Source: Puia sp. (GTDB lineage Bacteria; Bacteroidota; Bacteroidia; Chitinophagales; Chitinophagaceae). From it: a stretch of DNA of 64,000 nucleotides. Below, one piece after another: positions 43,662 through 53,020 of this stretch. The notes beneath the pieces were generated by a model that was not told the origin of the DNA, made no database searches, and saw nothing but the letters and a program-made list of their open reading frames with translations. The stretch lies in NCBI GenBank assembly GCA_031292515.1, contig JARLGZ010000076.1, forward strand, positions 1 to 64,000, read 5' to 3'. The translations under genes were made by a program, and so were the position numbers. The stretch's first letter is position 1. The number at the start of each line of letters is the position of its first letter.

Positions 43662-44279
43662 ATGGGAAGGAAAAGTTTAAAGGAGCCCCGGCAGAAAGAA
43701 ATCATCAAAGCCTTTTATAAGGTCGCCAAAAAAGAGGGGTTGGAGAATGCCTCCATCGCAAAAACGGCGGAATCGATCGGAATCAATCCGAGTCTCGTCA
43801 TGCATTATTTTAAGACCCGTGAGCACCTGATCTATGGGTTGATCGAATATATCCTCGACAAATATTTATTGATCTATAAGATACCCTCCGAATATGCTGC
43901 CCATCCGAGGGATACCTTGTTAAAGGTCATCGACAATATATTTTCCAGCAAATGGAATACGTTATTCGATGACAGCGTCTCTTACAGTTGTTACTCCCTG
44001 GCTTTTCGCAACAAGATCATCAAAGAAAAATATAAAAAGCTTTTGGATGCGTTGCGGAAGAGACTGGAGCAACTAATCGTCGATTGCAAAAGCAAGGGAG
44101 CGCTCGTCGCGGAGGACCCTGCTCTTACCGCCGACATTATTTTCGTGCTGGTCGACGGCGCCTACTACTACCTGAGCCTGGTCGACGATAAGGAGGAATA
44201 CCAGCACAAGCTGCTGCAGTACAAAAAGCAGGCCCTCACCCATCTCAATTTTGTTTCCTCCGCGCAATTGCGAAAATAG
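43662..44279 (+). CDS. TetR-family transcriptional regulator
   Basis: A 205-residue protein with an N-terminal TetR helix-turn-helix: RQKEIIKAFYKVAKKEGLENASIAKTAESIG, then INPSLVMHYFKTREHLIYGLIEYI. The all-helical C-terminal domain (about 70-200) is the ligand-binding part, with no family-specific motif that reveals the ligand. Divergent from SusC 1, with a perfect palindrome between them, so control of the SusC/SusD/phosphoesterase operon is likely. This is an unusual regulator for such a locus. Its end overlaps the end of the convergent membrane gene by 35 bases. Confidence 0.92.
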   Translation: MGRKSLKEPRQKEIIKAFYKVAKKEGLENASIAKTAESIGINPSLVMHYFKTREHLIYGLIEYILDKYLLIYKIPSEYAAHPRDTLLKVIDNIFSSKWNTLFDDSVSYSCYSLAFRNKIIKEKYKKLLDALRKRLEQLIVDCKSKGALVAEDPALTADIIFVLVDGAYYYLSLVDDKEEYQHKLLQYKKQALTHLNFVSSAQLRK

Positions 44280-44529
44280 CCCAGCAGGCGATGACGCCCC
44301 ACACGACATTCACGATGATATTGGGGAAATCGTTCAAAAAGACGGCGTTGTAAGTCAGGCCTATGGCGCCCAGGATATTCAGTACATGATAAAGCCTTTG
44401 ATCCGCCTTCAGCCTGTTCATGCTTAACAGCAAATAAGCGGACAAATAGGAGATCGTACCCGCCCAGCCCGATAGGGATGGGAAACCCATGCCGATGGAT
44501 AAAAAAAGGATATTGCGCATCGGCATCAA
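44245..44529 (-). CDS. Small CBU_0592-like membrane protein
   Basis: A 94-residue protein with three predicted helices. The middle motif GWAGTISYLSAYLLLSMNRLKADQRLYHVLNILGAIGL and a final helix IIVNVVWGVIACWAIFAIA match the CBU_0592-type family of small membrane proteins, whose function is unknown. Starts at Met1, Met2 or Met4 are equally possible. The C-terminal codons overlap the end of the convergent TetR gene. Confidence 0.75.
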   Translation of the reverse strand: MMPMRNILFLSIGMGFPSLSGWAGTISYLSAYLLLSMNRLKADQRLYHVLNILGAIGLTYNAVFLNDFPNIIVNVVWGVIACWAIFAIARRKQN

Positions 44530-44627
44530 ATGTAAGGCCTTTGCCCGGCTCCGGGTGTTAACTTAAGTTGAACCCATACGCGCAACCGGGTTCCACTTTT
44601 GAAAATGCATAACTGGTTACCCCCCCC

Positions 44628-44670
44628 CACTCACCACTCACTACTCACCACTGACTACTCACCACTCACT
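44628..44670. repeat. CACTCACCACT-type intergenic tandem repeat
   Basis: A run of CACTCACCACTCACTACT-like units lies directly after the stop codon of the Wzi-like gene (minus-strand reading GTGAGTGGTGAGTAG). It belongs to the same repeat family as 3870-3940, 47872-47910 and 58143-58192. Confidence 0.85.
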
Positions 44671-46455
44671 TCAATAATCATACTGCCGCCGGAACATGTT
44701 CATCCGGATGCCGGCGGTGAGGGTCGTGGAACTGGAAGGCTTGTAGGTCCCGGTCGGGTCGTTGACGGAATATTTCCGGTACATCGCCGACAACTCGAGG
44801 AAAAGATTCTCCTTGCACTCCCAGGAAAGCAACCCGGAGATGTTGAGGCATTTGGCCGGAATACCGCCGCCGATGCTGAAGCCGTAGTCGCGCGGGCGGG
44901 TATCATAGTTTTCGAAAATATTGCTGCCATAGTTCACGCCGGCCGAATCGAGCCCCTGTTTGTAATAGATGATCTTCCCCTCGAGGGTCCAGCGATAGGC
45001 GGGCTGGTAACGGGCGATGGCGATGACCTCCGCGAAATTGGCGCCGAGCGGATGGGCCAGGGGCTGGTTGTAATGCGAGAAGCTCCCCACCGAGTCGTTA
45101 TGCGTATAGGTGAAAGGACGTACGATATTGGTCTCGAGCCGGAGGTCGAGGTTCTTCACGCTGAACGCGTTTATATATTTGACGCCCAGCTGCAGCCCCT
45201 GTTTGTTGCCCCACCAGCCGCGGGAGTAGTGAATGATCTGGTCCAGTACAAATTCGTCGATGGCCAGCTGTCCGTAAAACTGGAACGAGTGCGCGACATT
45301 GGCCTTGAAGTCCAGGCCGGCCATCGTCTTGTCGGGGCTGCCGTTCTCCTGTTGCGCGGCGACCAGGAACATCACCGGGTTCAGGTAAGAGAAGTCGAAA
45401 TACTGGGAGCGGGTGAAGACGATATTCTGGTACAGGCCCAGGGTCAGCCATTTGGCGGCGTCGAAGCTCAGATGGTGGACCACCGCATATTTCTTCGGGT
45501 ATTGATAATCGCCGAGCGCATGTTCGCTGATCAATTCCATAAAGATATTCTGGTAGTTGAACTTCCAGATCCGGGTGTTGAGCTTTAGAAAGAGATACGG
45601 AGCGGCGTTGTCGGAAAGGAAGAGGCTTCGATAGCCGTCGCCGATAAAGTTCTTGTCATACCCGAACTGCAGCGTAAAATATTTCCAGACATCGAAATAG
45701 ATCGAACCGCGCGCGTCGAAATAATCCACTGCCGTCTGCTTAAAGGGTTTATAATACCCGGCGCCCGGCACGGCCGAATATTCCGCGATCCGGTCCATCA
45801 CGAATTGCGGTCCGCGTTCCTGGTTGTCCGTGAGATAGGTGGAGAAGCCCAGGTGGGGGCCGATCATCCCACGCAAGGTGATGCCTTTCGAGTTGAGGAA
45901 TACCCGCTGGCTGTTGCCGCTCTCCTTCGACTGGTTCTCCTGGATCACCGGGTCCACCGTCAGGAAGAAATCGGGGGCTTTTACGAGCACGAAATTCGCT
46001 TTTGTCGTGTAAAAAGTATTCCAGATGGGATGTTTGCTTTTAAAGGACGATTGGTCGCCGGTCACCCACTCGCTGTTGTTCATCAGCACTTCCTGCAGGC
46101 TGATCTCGTCCACTTTCGAGAAGCTGTACTTTGAAGAAGCCCCGGAAGCGGTACGGAAGGAATCCGCCTGGGCGGCGCTTTGCGCGGCCAGCTTGCGGCT
46201 TATGGGCTTGTCGGTGAGATTCAGGTCGTGGTTGCCCTGTTCCAGGATCTCCAGCCTGTCCAGGAAATGATCGAACTTCGAGCCTTGCGGCAGGGTCGTG
46301 GACTGGGCAAGGATCGTCGAAGGAAGCAGGAGGATCAGCGTAATCGAGGCGAGAGCTGGAAAGCGACAACCCGCGATCGCCGATGGGACCGGTCTTCTGC
46401 GGGATACGAATAAAATTATAGAGTCTCTTAGCAGGGTTTTAATAAATTGCGTCAT
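44671..46455 (-). CDS. Wzi-like outer-membrane beta-barrel (capsule assembly family)
   Basis: A 594-residue protein with a long signal segment (about 1-51, ending ILAQ) and a large beta-barrel. The middle resembles capsule assembly Wzi and the RemB-like proteins of Bacteroidetes: GMIGPHLGFSTYLTDNQERGP, LNSKGITLRG, FTLQFGYDKNFIGDGYRSLFLSDNAAPYLFLKL, and strands with GIRMNMFRRQYDY at the end, a final aromatic residue as in barrel proteins. Wzi proteins bind or order surface polysaccharide. It is divergent from dihydroorotase. The stop codon borders an intergenic repeat array. Confidence 0.82.
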   Translation of the reverse strand: MTQFIKTLLRDSIILFVSRRRPVPSAIAGCRFPALASITLILLLPSTILAQSTTLPQGSKFDHFLDRLEILEQGNHDLNLTDKPISRKLAAQSAAQADSFRTASGASSKYSFSKVDEISLQEVLMNNSEWVTGDQSSFKSKHPIWNTFYTTKANFVLVKAPDFFLTVDPVIQENQSKESGNSQRVFLNSKGITLRGMIGPHLGFSTYLTDNQERGPQFVMDRIAEYSAVPGAGYYKPFKQTAVDYFDARGSIYFDVWKYFTLQFGYDKNFIGDGYRSLFLSDNAAPYLFLKLNTRIWKFNYQNIFMELISEHALGDYQYPKKYAVVHHLSFDAAKWLTLGLYQNIVFTRSQYFDFSYLNPVMFLVAAQQENGSPDKTMAGLDFKANVAHSFQFYGQLAIDEFVLDQIIHYSRGWWGNKQGLQLGVKYINAFSVKNLDLRLETNIVRPFTYTHNDSVGSFSHYNQPLAHPLGANFAEVIAIARYQPAYRWTLEGKIIYYKQGLDSAGVNYGSNIFENYDTRPRDYGFSIGGGIPAKCLNISGLLSWECKENLFLELSAMYRKYSVNDPTGTYKPSSSTTLTAGIRMNMFRRQYDY

Positions 46456-46536
46456 GTTGGCTTTTTGTTAGAAACGGATTGGTTTGGTCAACAGCTTATA
46501 GCTTTTATTAACAGACTGGCAATCAAAATACAAGAT

Positions 46537-47883
46537 ATGCAAAATTACCTGATTAAAAATATTTCGATCGTCAATGAGGGCCGGATTTTCTCTTCCGATC
46601 TCTTAGTCAGTGGCGGTCGGATTGCAAAAATCGCGCCTTCTATCGATTCATCGGGAGCCGTGGCTGAAATCGACGGGTCCGGAAAATATCTGCTGCCGGG
46701 GGTAATCGACGACCAGGTACATTTCCGGGAGCCCGGTCTGACCCATAAGGCGACGATCTACACGGAGGCGCGGGCTGCCGTGGCCGGGGGAACCACTTCT
46801 TTTATGGAGATGCCCAATACGCTGCCGCCCGCTTTTACACAGGATCTGCTGGAAGAAAAGTATGCGATCGCGGCCCGCAGCTCCCTGGCAAACTACTCCT
46901 TTTATATGGGCACCTCCAATGACAATGCGGAAGAGGCCCTGCGCACCAACGATAAAAAAAAGGATGTCTGCGGGATCAAGATCTTTATGGGTTCGTCTAC
47001 CGGCAATCTCCTTGTCGACAACTACCTGACCCTGGACCGGCTCTTCCGGGAGAGCGAGGTGCTGATCGCGACCCATTGCGAAGACGAGAAGATCATCAGG
47101 CGCAACTGGGAGAGGGTCGTCGCGGAAGGCCGCCCGCTGGTAGCGGCCGACCATCCCATCATCCGCGATGAAGAAGCCTGTTTCGAGTCGTCGCTGACCG
47201 CCATCCAGTTCGCCAAAAAACACGGAAGCCGGCTGCATGTCTTCCATCTTTCTACGGCCAGGGAGATGCAGCTCTTCAGCAATATGCTGCCGGCCGAAGA
47301 GAAACGCATCACCGCCGAAGTATGCGTCCATCACCTGCATTTCACCAGTGACGACTACCCGCGGTTGGGCAATCGGATCAAGTGTAACCCGGCGATCAAG
47401 GCGCCGAACAATAAAGCGGCCCTGTGGGAAGCCCTCCTTGACGACCGTCTCGACCTGATCGCCACCGACCATGCCCCCCATACCCTGGCGGAAAAAGACG
47501 AGTCCTATGTAAAAGCCCATGCGGGGCTGCCGCTGGTCCAGCATTCTTTGTCCCTGATGCTTTCTTATGTCGAGCAGGGCGTCATCAGTCTGGAAAAATG
47601 CGTCGAGAAAATGAGCCATGCCGTCGCCCGCTGTTTCCGGATCACGGACAGGGGCTTTATCCGGGAAGGCTATTACGCCGACCTGGTCATCGTCGACCCG
47701 TCCCGGCCCTATACCATCGGGCCTGAGAATATCTTCTATAAATGTGGCTGGAGCCCCCTGGAAGGCCTCCGCCTGCCCTATTCTGTAACCCATACCTTTG
47801 TCAACGGCCACCTGGTTTATGGAAATGGGGTGTTCGACGAGTCTCAATGGGGCATGCGGATGAGGTTTCATAGTGAGTGGTGA
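46537..47883 (+). CDS. pyrC: Dihydroorotase
   Basis: With the start at 46537 (MQNYLIKNISIVNEG) the protein has 448 residues; the frame is open 30 codons further up but lacks homology. It is a class I-type dihydroorotase that closes carbamoyl-aspartate in pyrimidine synthesis. Metal-site features: the segment DDQVHFREPG has Gln60 and His62 where most members have HxH; GIKIFMGSS carries the lysine usually carbamylated; then IATHCED, HVFHLST and IATDHAPH. The Gln form is, as I recall, usual in Bacteroidetes enzymes. The last codons (HSEW) and the stop are inside the intergenic repeat. Confidence 0.92.
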   Translation: MQNYLIKNISIVNEGRIFSSDLLVSGGRIAKIAPSIDSSGAVAEIDGSGKYLLPGVIDDQVHFREPGLTHKATIYTEARAAVAGGTTSFMEMPNTLPPAFTQDLLEEKYAIAARSSLANYSFYMGTSNDNAEEALRTNDKKKDVCGIKIFMGSSTGNLLVDNYLTLDRLFRESEVLIATHCEDEKIIRRNWERVVAEGRPLVAADHPIIRDEEACFESSLTAIQFAKKHGSRLHVFHLSTAREMQLFSNMLPAEEKRITAEVCVHHLHFTSDDYPRLGNRIKCNPAIKAPNNKAALWEALLDDRLDLIATDHAPHTLAEKDESYVKAHAGLPLVQHSLSLMLSYVEQGVISLEKCVEKMSHAVARCFRITDRGFIREGYYADLVIVDPSRPYTIGPENIFYKCGWSPLEGLRLPYSVTHTFVNGHLVYGNGVFDESQWGMRMRFHSEW

Positions 47884-47910
47884 GTGGGGAGTAGGGAGAT
47901 GATCCTGGAA
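47872..47910. repeat. GTGAGTGGTGAGT-type intergenic repeat
   Basis: AGTGAGTGGTGAGTGGGGAGTAGGGAG-like units overlap the last codons and stop of the dihydroorotase gene; degenerate copies continue to about 47965. Same family as the arrays at 3870, 44628 and 58143. Confidence 0.7.
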
Positions 47911-48095
47911 GTGCGAGCAGTCAATAGTGAGCAGGTAGCCGGGGGTGGTAAGCAGGGAGTGAGATGAGTTTAAGGGAGGCGGGGACCGTCAATAGTGAGA
48001 TAGAAGAGCCGATACGGATAAATAGCCGATACAAATAAATAAAAAAGAGAGATACGCCCGAAAATGAGGTCTCCCGAAAAAAGACATGCCGGAAT

Positions 48096-49415
48096 ATGGA
48101 TATCGACAAGACAACGTATGAAGACCTTTCTCTTTTCAGCCATGAAGAGGAATATTCTATCTTTCACAAGCTGGATTGCACCCGTACGCGCGGCGGAAGG
48201 GACTGTCTGCTCGAGCTTTTCAACGAGCCGTTCGGCAGGATCGCCCCCATCCGGGAAACGCAGCAGATTCTCGCGCAGATCCTGCGGGATGCGGACCAAT
48301 GGCCCCTGTCGATCAGCAATGGCACTATTATGGTCATGGAGAAATTCTATGAGACGGCCATCGATGAGATCCCCCCGCAAAGCGTCTTCCCCTATACCCA
48401 TATTTACCGGATCTTCCACGCCCCGGACTATTCGCTGGTGAGATATTCCGTCGGTCATTTTGCCGATTTTGTACGTGGCATGGGCAAACTGGCAAAGCTG
48501 CTCGACCGGGAAGACAGCCCTGAGCGTCTCCGAACCCTGATGAGCAGGGTGGCCAGGCTGTTGGAGCCGGACCCGATCCGGTCTCTCGCGGAAACAGAAC
48601 CCGGCAGGAAGCCGACCCCTTCGGAAGCCCTTTATTACGGACACTTCCTGCGCAACCGCTTCCGGACGGCGACGCACGAGCTGATCAAAATATATGGTCA
48701 GCTGGATGCCTGGTATTCGATGGCCATGGCCAACCGTAAATATGGGCTTTGTTTCCCGGAATTCCTCGACCGGGCCGAACCGACGATCGAGACCAGGGGA
48801 CTTTTCCATATCCTTTTGCCGAAGCCCGTCGCCTATGATGTGGAGCTCGACCAGCGACACAATTTTATGTTTCTCACAGGCGCCAACATGGGCGGCAAGA
48901 GCACTTTTATCAAAGCCGTCGGGACAGCCGTATTCCTGGCGCATCTGGGGATGGGCGTGCCGGCTGTGGCCATGCGCCTCAGCCTGTTCGAAGGCATCCT
49001 GAGCAATATCAATGTCGTCGACAATATCGTGAAGGGTGAGAGTTATTTCTTCAACGAAGTGCAACGTATCCGCAATACGCTGCTCAAGATTAGCGACCGC
49101 CAGCGCTGGCTCGTCCTGATCGACGAGCTGTTCAAGGGGACAAATGTCCAGGACGCCATGAAGTGCTCTTCCACGGTCATCAAGGGGTTGATCCGCATCC
49201 CGAGCTCTTTGTTCATCCTCTCCACCCATCTTTACGAGATCGGTGACGAGCTTCGCCAGTACCCGAATATCGTCTTCTCTTACTTCGAGACCCGGGTGAG
49301 GGAAGACGACGAACTCGAATTCAGCTACCAGTTGAAAGAAGGTATCAGCAACGACCGGCTCGGCTACCTGATCCTGAAAAGGGAAAAGGTCGTGGAGATG
49401 CTCGAGAAACTCTGA
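48096..49415 (+). CDS. MutS-like ATPase without mismatch-binding domain
   Basis: A 439-residue protein made of a MutS core/lever-like helical region (about 1-230) and a C-terminal MutS ATPase. Walker A is GANMGGKST (262-270); FEGILSNINVVDNIVKGESYFFNEVQRIRN and the Walker B region WLVLIDELFKGTN follow, then LFILSTHLYEIGDEL. The N-terminal mismatch-recognition and connector domains of true MutS (about 850 residues) are absent. Proteins of this short type are common in Bacteroidetes; their roles are not well defined and may concern recombination or other DNA structures. It is a single gene. Confidence 0.9.
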   Translation: MDIDKTTYEDLSLFSHEEEYSIFHKLDCTRTRGGRDCLLELFNEPFGRIAPIRETQQILAQILRDADQWPLSISNGTIMVMEKFYETAIDEIPPQSVFPYTHIYRIFHAPDYSLVRYSVGHFADFVRGMGKLAKLLDREDSPERLRTLMSRVARLLEPDPIRSLAETEPGRKPTPSEALYYGHFLRNRFRTATHELIKIYGQLDAWYSMAMANRKYGLCFPEFLDRAEPTIETRGLFHILLPKPVAYDVELDQRHNFMFLTGANMGGKSTFIKAVGTAVFLAHLGMGVPAVAMRLSLFEGILSNINVVDNIVKGESYFFNEVQRIRNTLLKISDRQRWLVLIDELFKGTNVQDAMKCSSTVIKGLIRIPSSLFILSTHLYEIGDELRQYPNIVFSYFETRVREDDELEFSYQLKEGISNDRLGYLILKREKVVEMLEKL

Positions 49416-49452
49416 GGCTTACCCGCGCTGAGCTGATTTCTGCATCGAGTAA

Positions 49453-50984
49453 CTACGGTTGGCTATATTGTGCCTCCACGGGAATGGGAATCGGATTTTT
49501 GGTATTCATGATACCGGGCGTAAGCCAGACCCAGCCCAATCTGAAGTCTTTGTTTTTATGAAGATATTCTATCCGGAACGGGTAAAATCCTTTTGACAGG
49601 GGCAGTATGCAGCTATACGTCCCCTGATCGTAATTGCCCTCCCATTGCATTAACAGCTTATTGTCAAGGTAAAGTTTTGAATCTTTGTCGGCCTGCAAAA
49701 AAAAGATGTAATAGCCTTCTTCCTTTGATTCCAGCCATCCATCGATCACCAGGGCGTAATTGTTTTCCCGCGGAAGTTTATCGGGATCAAAATTCTTATC
49801 CGTGATACCTGTCTTCACAGGTTTTATGCCTGTAAGATCCGGCCATCGATCCCAATCTCCTTCGTAGTAAGCGTAATGGAACCCACCCGGCTTTGTATTT
49901 TTGGGCTGTGGAACAGGGGGCGCTATTTTTTCGGCGGTAAAATGACCGGTTACCGTTTTGTCATGGCTGCTCCTGTTGGTGAAGCGCTTGTAGGTTACCG
50001 TGGCAGGACCGTTTAACGTGATCTCATGCTGAACTTTCGGTGAGGAAGGGTCAGGAATGGTTCCATCAAGCGTATAGCTCATCCTCGTGGTATCGTCGAA
50101 ATACCATATTTTTATGGGTTTGTCTTTCAGAACAATGCCATTCATCGGGTGGAACTCTATATGGCTGGTGAGGCCGGCGTAAGTGAATTTCAACCCGTCG
50201 TAGATGCTTTTTAGCCTGAGGGAACTATGTGTCTCATCGGGGTAGACGGATAGTTTCCAGATCAGATTTGCGGGAGCAGATCTCTTCAGGATGATCTCCA
50301 TGGTATCAATCTTCATATCTGCGAGGGCGGCCCTTCACGGCCACTTATGAAAAGGGTGGCATGCTGACCGGTCAGGCCGGGCAATCTGGCCGCGGCCATT
50401 TTGGGTACATAAGAGTTATCCCACCAAAGGCTTGGGTCGACGGCGATATAGGATTTAAAAGTGGCGGGTTCATTTAACAGCGCATACACCACAAACAGCC
50501 CACTCAGCGAGTGCCCCCAGATCGTATTATCGCCATTGGAGGGGTAAGTCTTATTAATATAAGGAATCAGCTCGTCTTTTATAAAACCGAGAAATTTATC
50601 CGCCCCACCGGAAGCTTTCCAACTTTCTAAATGAGTGGGCGTAAGGTCTTTGTTCCGGTCTATGCCCATCACGCTCACAACGATTGTCGGCGGGATATAG
50701 CCCTGCCCCTCTGCAAAGTGCCGGACCTGGTTTAGTAAACCCGTATTCCAGTTGCCGCCATCGAGTACATACAGCACGTCATATTTTTCTGAACTCCCCG
50801 GCTTGTAATCGGGCGGGGTGAATACTTCCAGAAAGCGCTCCTGTTTCAATATGTCCGAATGTATCGAATCGAGCCTCCCCTTATAGGTACTATTCATCAC
50901 GGTATCCTGCGCCCTGGCCATATTAGCCAGGCTGCCAACCGAAAAGGACAATATCACAAAAATCCGAAGTCCCGTCAAGCCCAT
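49453..50984 (-). pseudogene. Esterase with PA14 domain, broken by a -1 frameshift
   Basis: Two overlapping frames make one gene. The first (50984-50313) has a signal peptide, then a putative esterase domain (FLEVFTPPDYKPGSSEKYDVLYVLDGG, nucleophile motif GHSLSG), and stops shortly after LFISGREG. The second (50316-49453) continues with MEIILKRSAPANLIWKL and YPDETHSSLRLKSIYDGL, which includes the expected catalytic His, then a linker and a PA14 domain (about 145-270 of that frame: YYEGDWDRWPDLTG, YYIFFLQADKDSKLYLDN). One extra base near the CCC run at about 50325-50327 would give a 510-residue protein. So the triad is split. Real inactivation or a sequencing error; the same kind of change breaks the GH109 gene. 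Confidence 0.82.
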
Positions 50985-51254
50985 ACGAATCTATTTAAGA
51001 GATGATTTGAGAAAGCGCGAATAAAAAAATACCCTTCAAACATTGGTTAAAAAAGTACGGATTAAAAAATTACATTAAAAAATGGCACAAGCAATGCCAT
51101 CTTTTATATTAATGATTATCAATATTTTATATATACATATATGTAGACAAGTGTATTTTTCCGATACACTCCTGTTTGAGATCGGTACAGCTTTGAGATG
51201 GGTACAGCCATGCGCTATTTTGAGATGGGTACAGCTGTGCGCTGCAAAACAGAA

Positions 51255-51284
51255 GGGGGCGTCTCTTTGTTTCGAGACGCCCCC
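51255..51284 (-). terminator. Strong terminator after SusC/SusD operon 2
   Basis: GGGGGCGTCTC (51255-51265) pairs perfectly with GAGACGCCCCC (51274-51284) around an eight-base loop; a T-rich stretch follows on the minus strand. It is 100 bases beyond the SusD 2 stop. A second GC-rich hairpin (51325-51352) lies between them. Confidence 0.75.
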
Positions 51285-51324
51285 TGTAAGAGAGTACGGG
51301 AAGAAGTGGCGGATTGGTGGTTGA

Positions 51325-51352
51325 GCACCCGCAAGCCGTGGCCTGCGGGTGC
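51325..51352 (-). terminator. GC-rich hairpin after SusD 2
   Basis: GCACCCGCA (51325-51333) pairs with TGCGGGTGC (51344-51352). Without a T tract it may stabilise the transcript end rather than stop transcription. Confidence 0.5.
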
Positions 51353-51383
51353 TTCGGATCGATGGTTAGCAACGGCTGCCGGT

Positions 51384-52979
51384 CTACCAGCCCGGCGTCT
51401 GTTTGTATACGTTATTGCTGGCGGAAAGTACGGCCGGGTCGATGGGCCATGCCATATGCTTTGTCGGGTCGAAACTGCGGGCGGGCCAGACGGTCTGTAT
51501 GGTATAGGGGGAATTGGGATCGGTCTTGTTCGTATGGATGCGTCCGTGAAGCGGAGCATTGATCTTATCGAAGTCGCCCCATCTTTTCAGGTCTTCGAAG
51601 CGGTCTGTCCATTCGCAGGCCAGTTCGCATCGGCGTTCGTGTTTCAGGTCGTCCATCGTCGGGCTGGGAATGGGGTTCAGGCCGACCCGGTTCCTCACTT
51701 CATTGAGTGGTCCTGCCGCATCGCCGTTTTTACCCTGTTGGATCAGCGCTTCCGCCTTGAACAACAGGATTTCCGCATAACGCATCAGCGGCAGGTTGAG
51801 GGAGGTGGTGGGATAATTGCCATCCTGGTTGACCATCGGGTTCGTGCCGGCATCTCCGTTGGTGCCATAGCTATAGGGCTCCATGTATTTATTCATCTGG
51901 AAACCGGAGAGGCTGTTCGTGGAATAATAGTTCCAGTTCTCGCCGAAATAAACAAAAGGATCGCCGAATTTTAAGATCGTCGCCTCCCGCCGGGGGTCTC
52001 CTGCCTCATATTCGTCGTAGAGCTCTTCGGTTGGCTGGAAGTATCCCCAACCGTTATAAAGGCCCCAGCCGGTGTTTTCGAGGACAACGCCCATGAATTC
52101 GGAGCCGCCCTGTGTGCCTGAATTTACAGACCATATATATTCCGGGCTCCAGTTGCTGGCGATCTTAAAGACCGATTTGTAGTTGTCGGAAGGGGTGGCC
52201 TGACCGGTTATCAGCGATCTGCCGCCCTGGTCCCTGATGCTGTCGCAGATGGCGGGGATGAGGGACCATTTGCTGTTGTCGTACTGCGCCCAGTAAGCCA
52301 GGGTCTTTACCAGGTAGCCCCAGGCGGCCGCTTTATGCGCACGGCCCTGGTCCCCGGAAGCGTAGGTGCTGAAGAGCGGAAGCAGGTTGGCGGCCGTTTG
52401 AAAATCGTTTGCGATGATCGCGTAGTTATCGGTAACCGATGCCAGCTGAGGTGGGATGCGGCTGCCGAATTTCGGGTCTTCGACCCCGTCATAGGGTACG
52501 CCCTGGCTCTTCAGCCCCCAGAGATAAGCGATCCAGAAATGCGCGAACCCCCTCATAAAGTAGGCCTCGCCCAAGGAACGGTTCTTGAGGTCGTCGCTGA
52601 TATTGGTGGCGGTCTGCAAACCGGCAATCGCCTCGTTGGCTTTATTCAATGTAAAATACACGTCATTCCAGGCCCCCGACATATAGTCTTCGGCGCCGGT
52701 GCAGACAAAGTTCTTGATATTTTCCCCTGCGGGTTTGGGCCTGCCTACGATCAGGTCGTCGCTGGCATTCTGCATCCAGAAAAGGTTTCTGCCCCAGGTA
52801 GACTCATACCGCATGGAGACATATAGTGCGGCCGTGGATTTGGAGACCATATCGGTGCCATTCCATTGATAGGCCGCCGAGGGGGTGCCGTTGGGTTTGG
52901 TATCCACCCAGTCTTTTTTACAGGAGCTGAACAGAAGCCCCGAGAAGCCAAGAAAGTAAACAAATATCGTGCGTTTCAT
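51384..52979 (-). CDS. SusD/RagB-type lipoprotein (pair 2)
   Basis: A 531-residue lipoprotein with Cys20 (LLFSSCK). Family pattern: CKKDWVDTKPNGTPS, AWNDVYFTLNKANEAIAGL, LGEAYFMRGFAHFWIAYLWG, LMRYAEILLFKAEALIQQG, LNEVRNRVGLNPIP, ERRCELACEWTDRFEDLKRWGD, and the conserved end WPIDPAVLSASNNVYKQTPGW. Its partner SusC 2 lies 41 bases upstream in the same operon. No enzyme gene follows; the operon ends in hairpins. Substrate unknown. Confidence 0.94.
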   Translation of the reverse strand: MKRTIFVYFLGFSGLLFSSCKKDWVDTKPNGTPSAAYQWNGTDMVSKSTAALYVSMRYESTWGRNLFWMQNASDDLIVGRPKPAGENIKNFVCTGAEDYMSGAWNDVYFTLNKANEAIAGLQTATNISDDLKNRSLGEAYFMRGFAHFWIAYLWGLKSQGVPYDGVEDPKFGSRIPPQLASVTDNYAIIANDFQTAANLLPLFSTYASGDQGRAHKAAAWGYLVKTLAYWAQYDNSKWSLIPAICDSIRDQGGRSLITGQATPSDNYKSVFKIASNWSPEYIWSVNSGTQGGSEFMGVVLENTGWGLYNGWGYFQPTEELYDEYEAGDPRREATILKFGDPFVYFGENWNYYSTNSLSGFQMNKYMEPYSYGTNGDAGTNPMVNQDGNYPTTSLNLPLMRYAEILLFKAEALIQQGKNGDAAGPLNEVRNRVGLNPIPSPTMDDLKHERRCELACEWTDRFEDLKRWGDFDKINAPLHGRIHTNKTDPNSPYTIQTVWPARSFDPTKHMAWPIDPAVLSASNNVYKQTPGW

Positions 52980-53020
52980 ATATCGGTATTCTTTATGAAT
53001 GATAAAGTATATGTCTGGTT

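Larger units (their letters stand above)
50985..51383. other. Intergenic region with direct repeats
   Basis: About 400 bases without a gene. It holds an AT-rich part (51100-51150), three copies of TTTGAGAT(C/G)GGTACAGC starting at 51175, 51192 and 51219 (the first two adjoin), and the two hairpins listed separately. The esterase promoter must lie at its left end on the minus strand. Confidence 0.6.

Noticed and set aside
46648-49229. Frames of 407 and 419 codons on the minus strand
   Set aside because: They lie opposite dihydroorotase and the MutS-like gene, both of which have clear motifs. The antisense peptides have no protein-like pattern.
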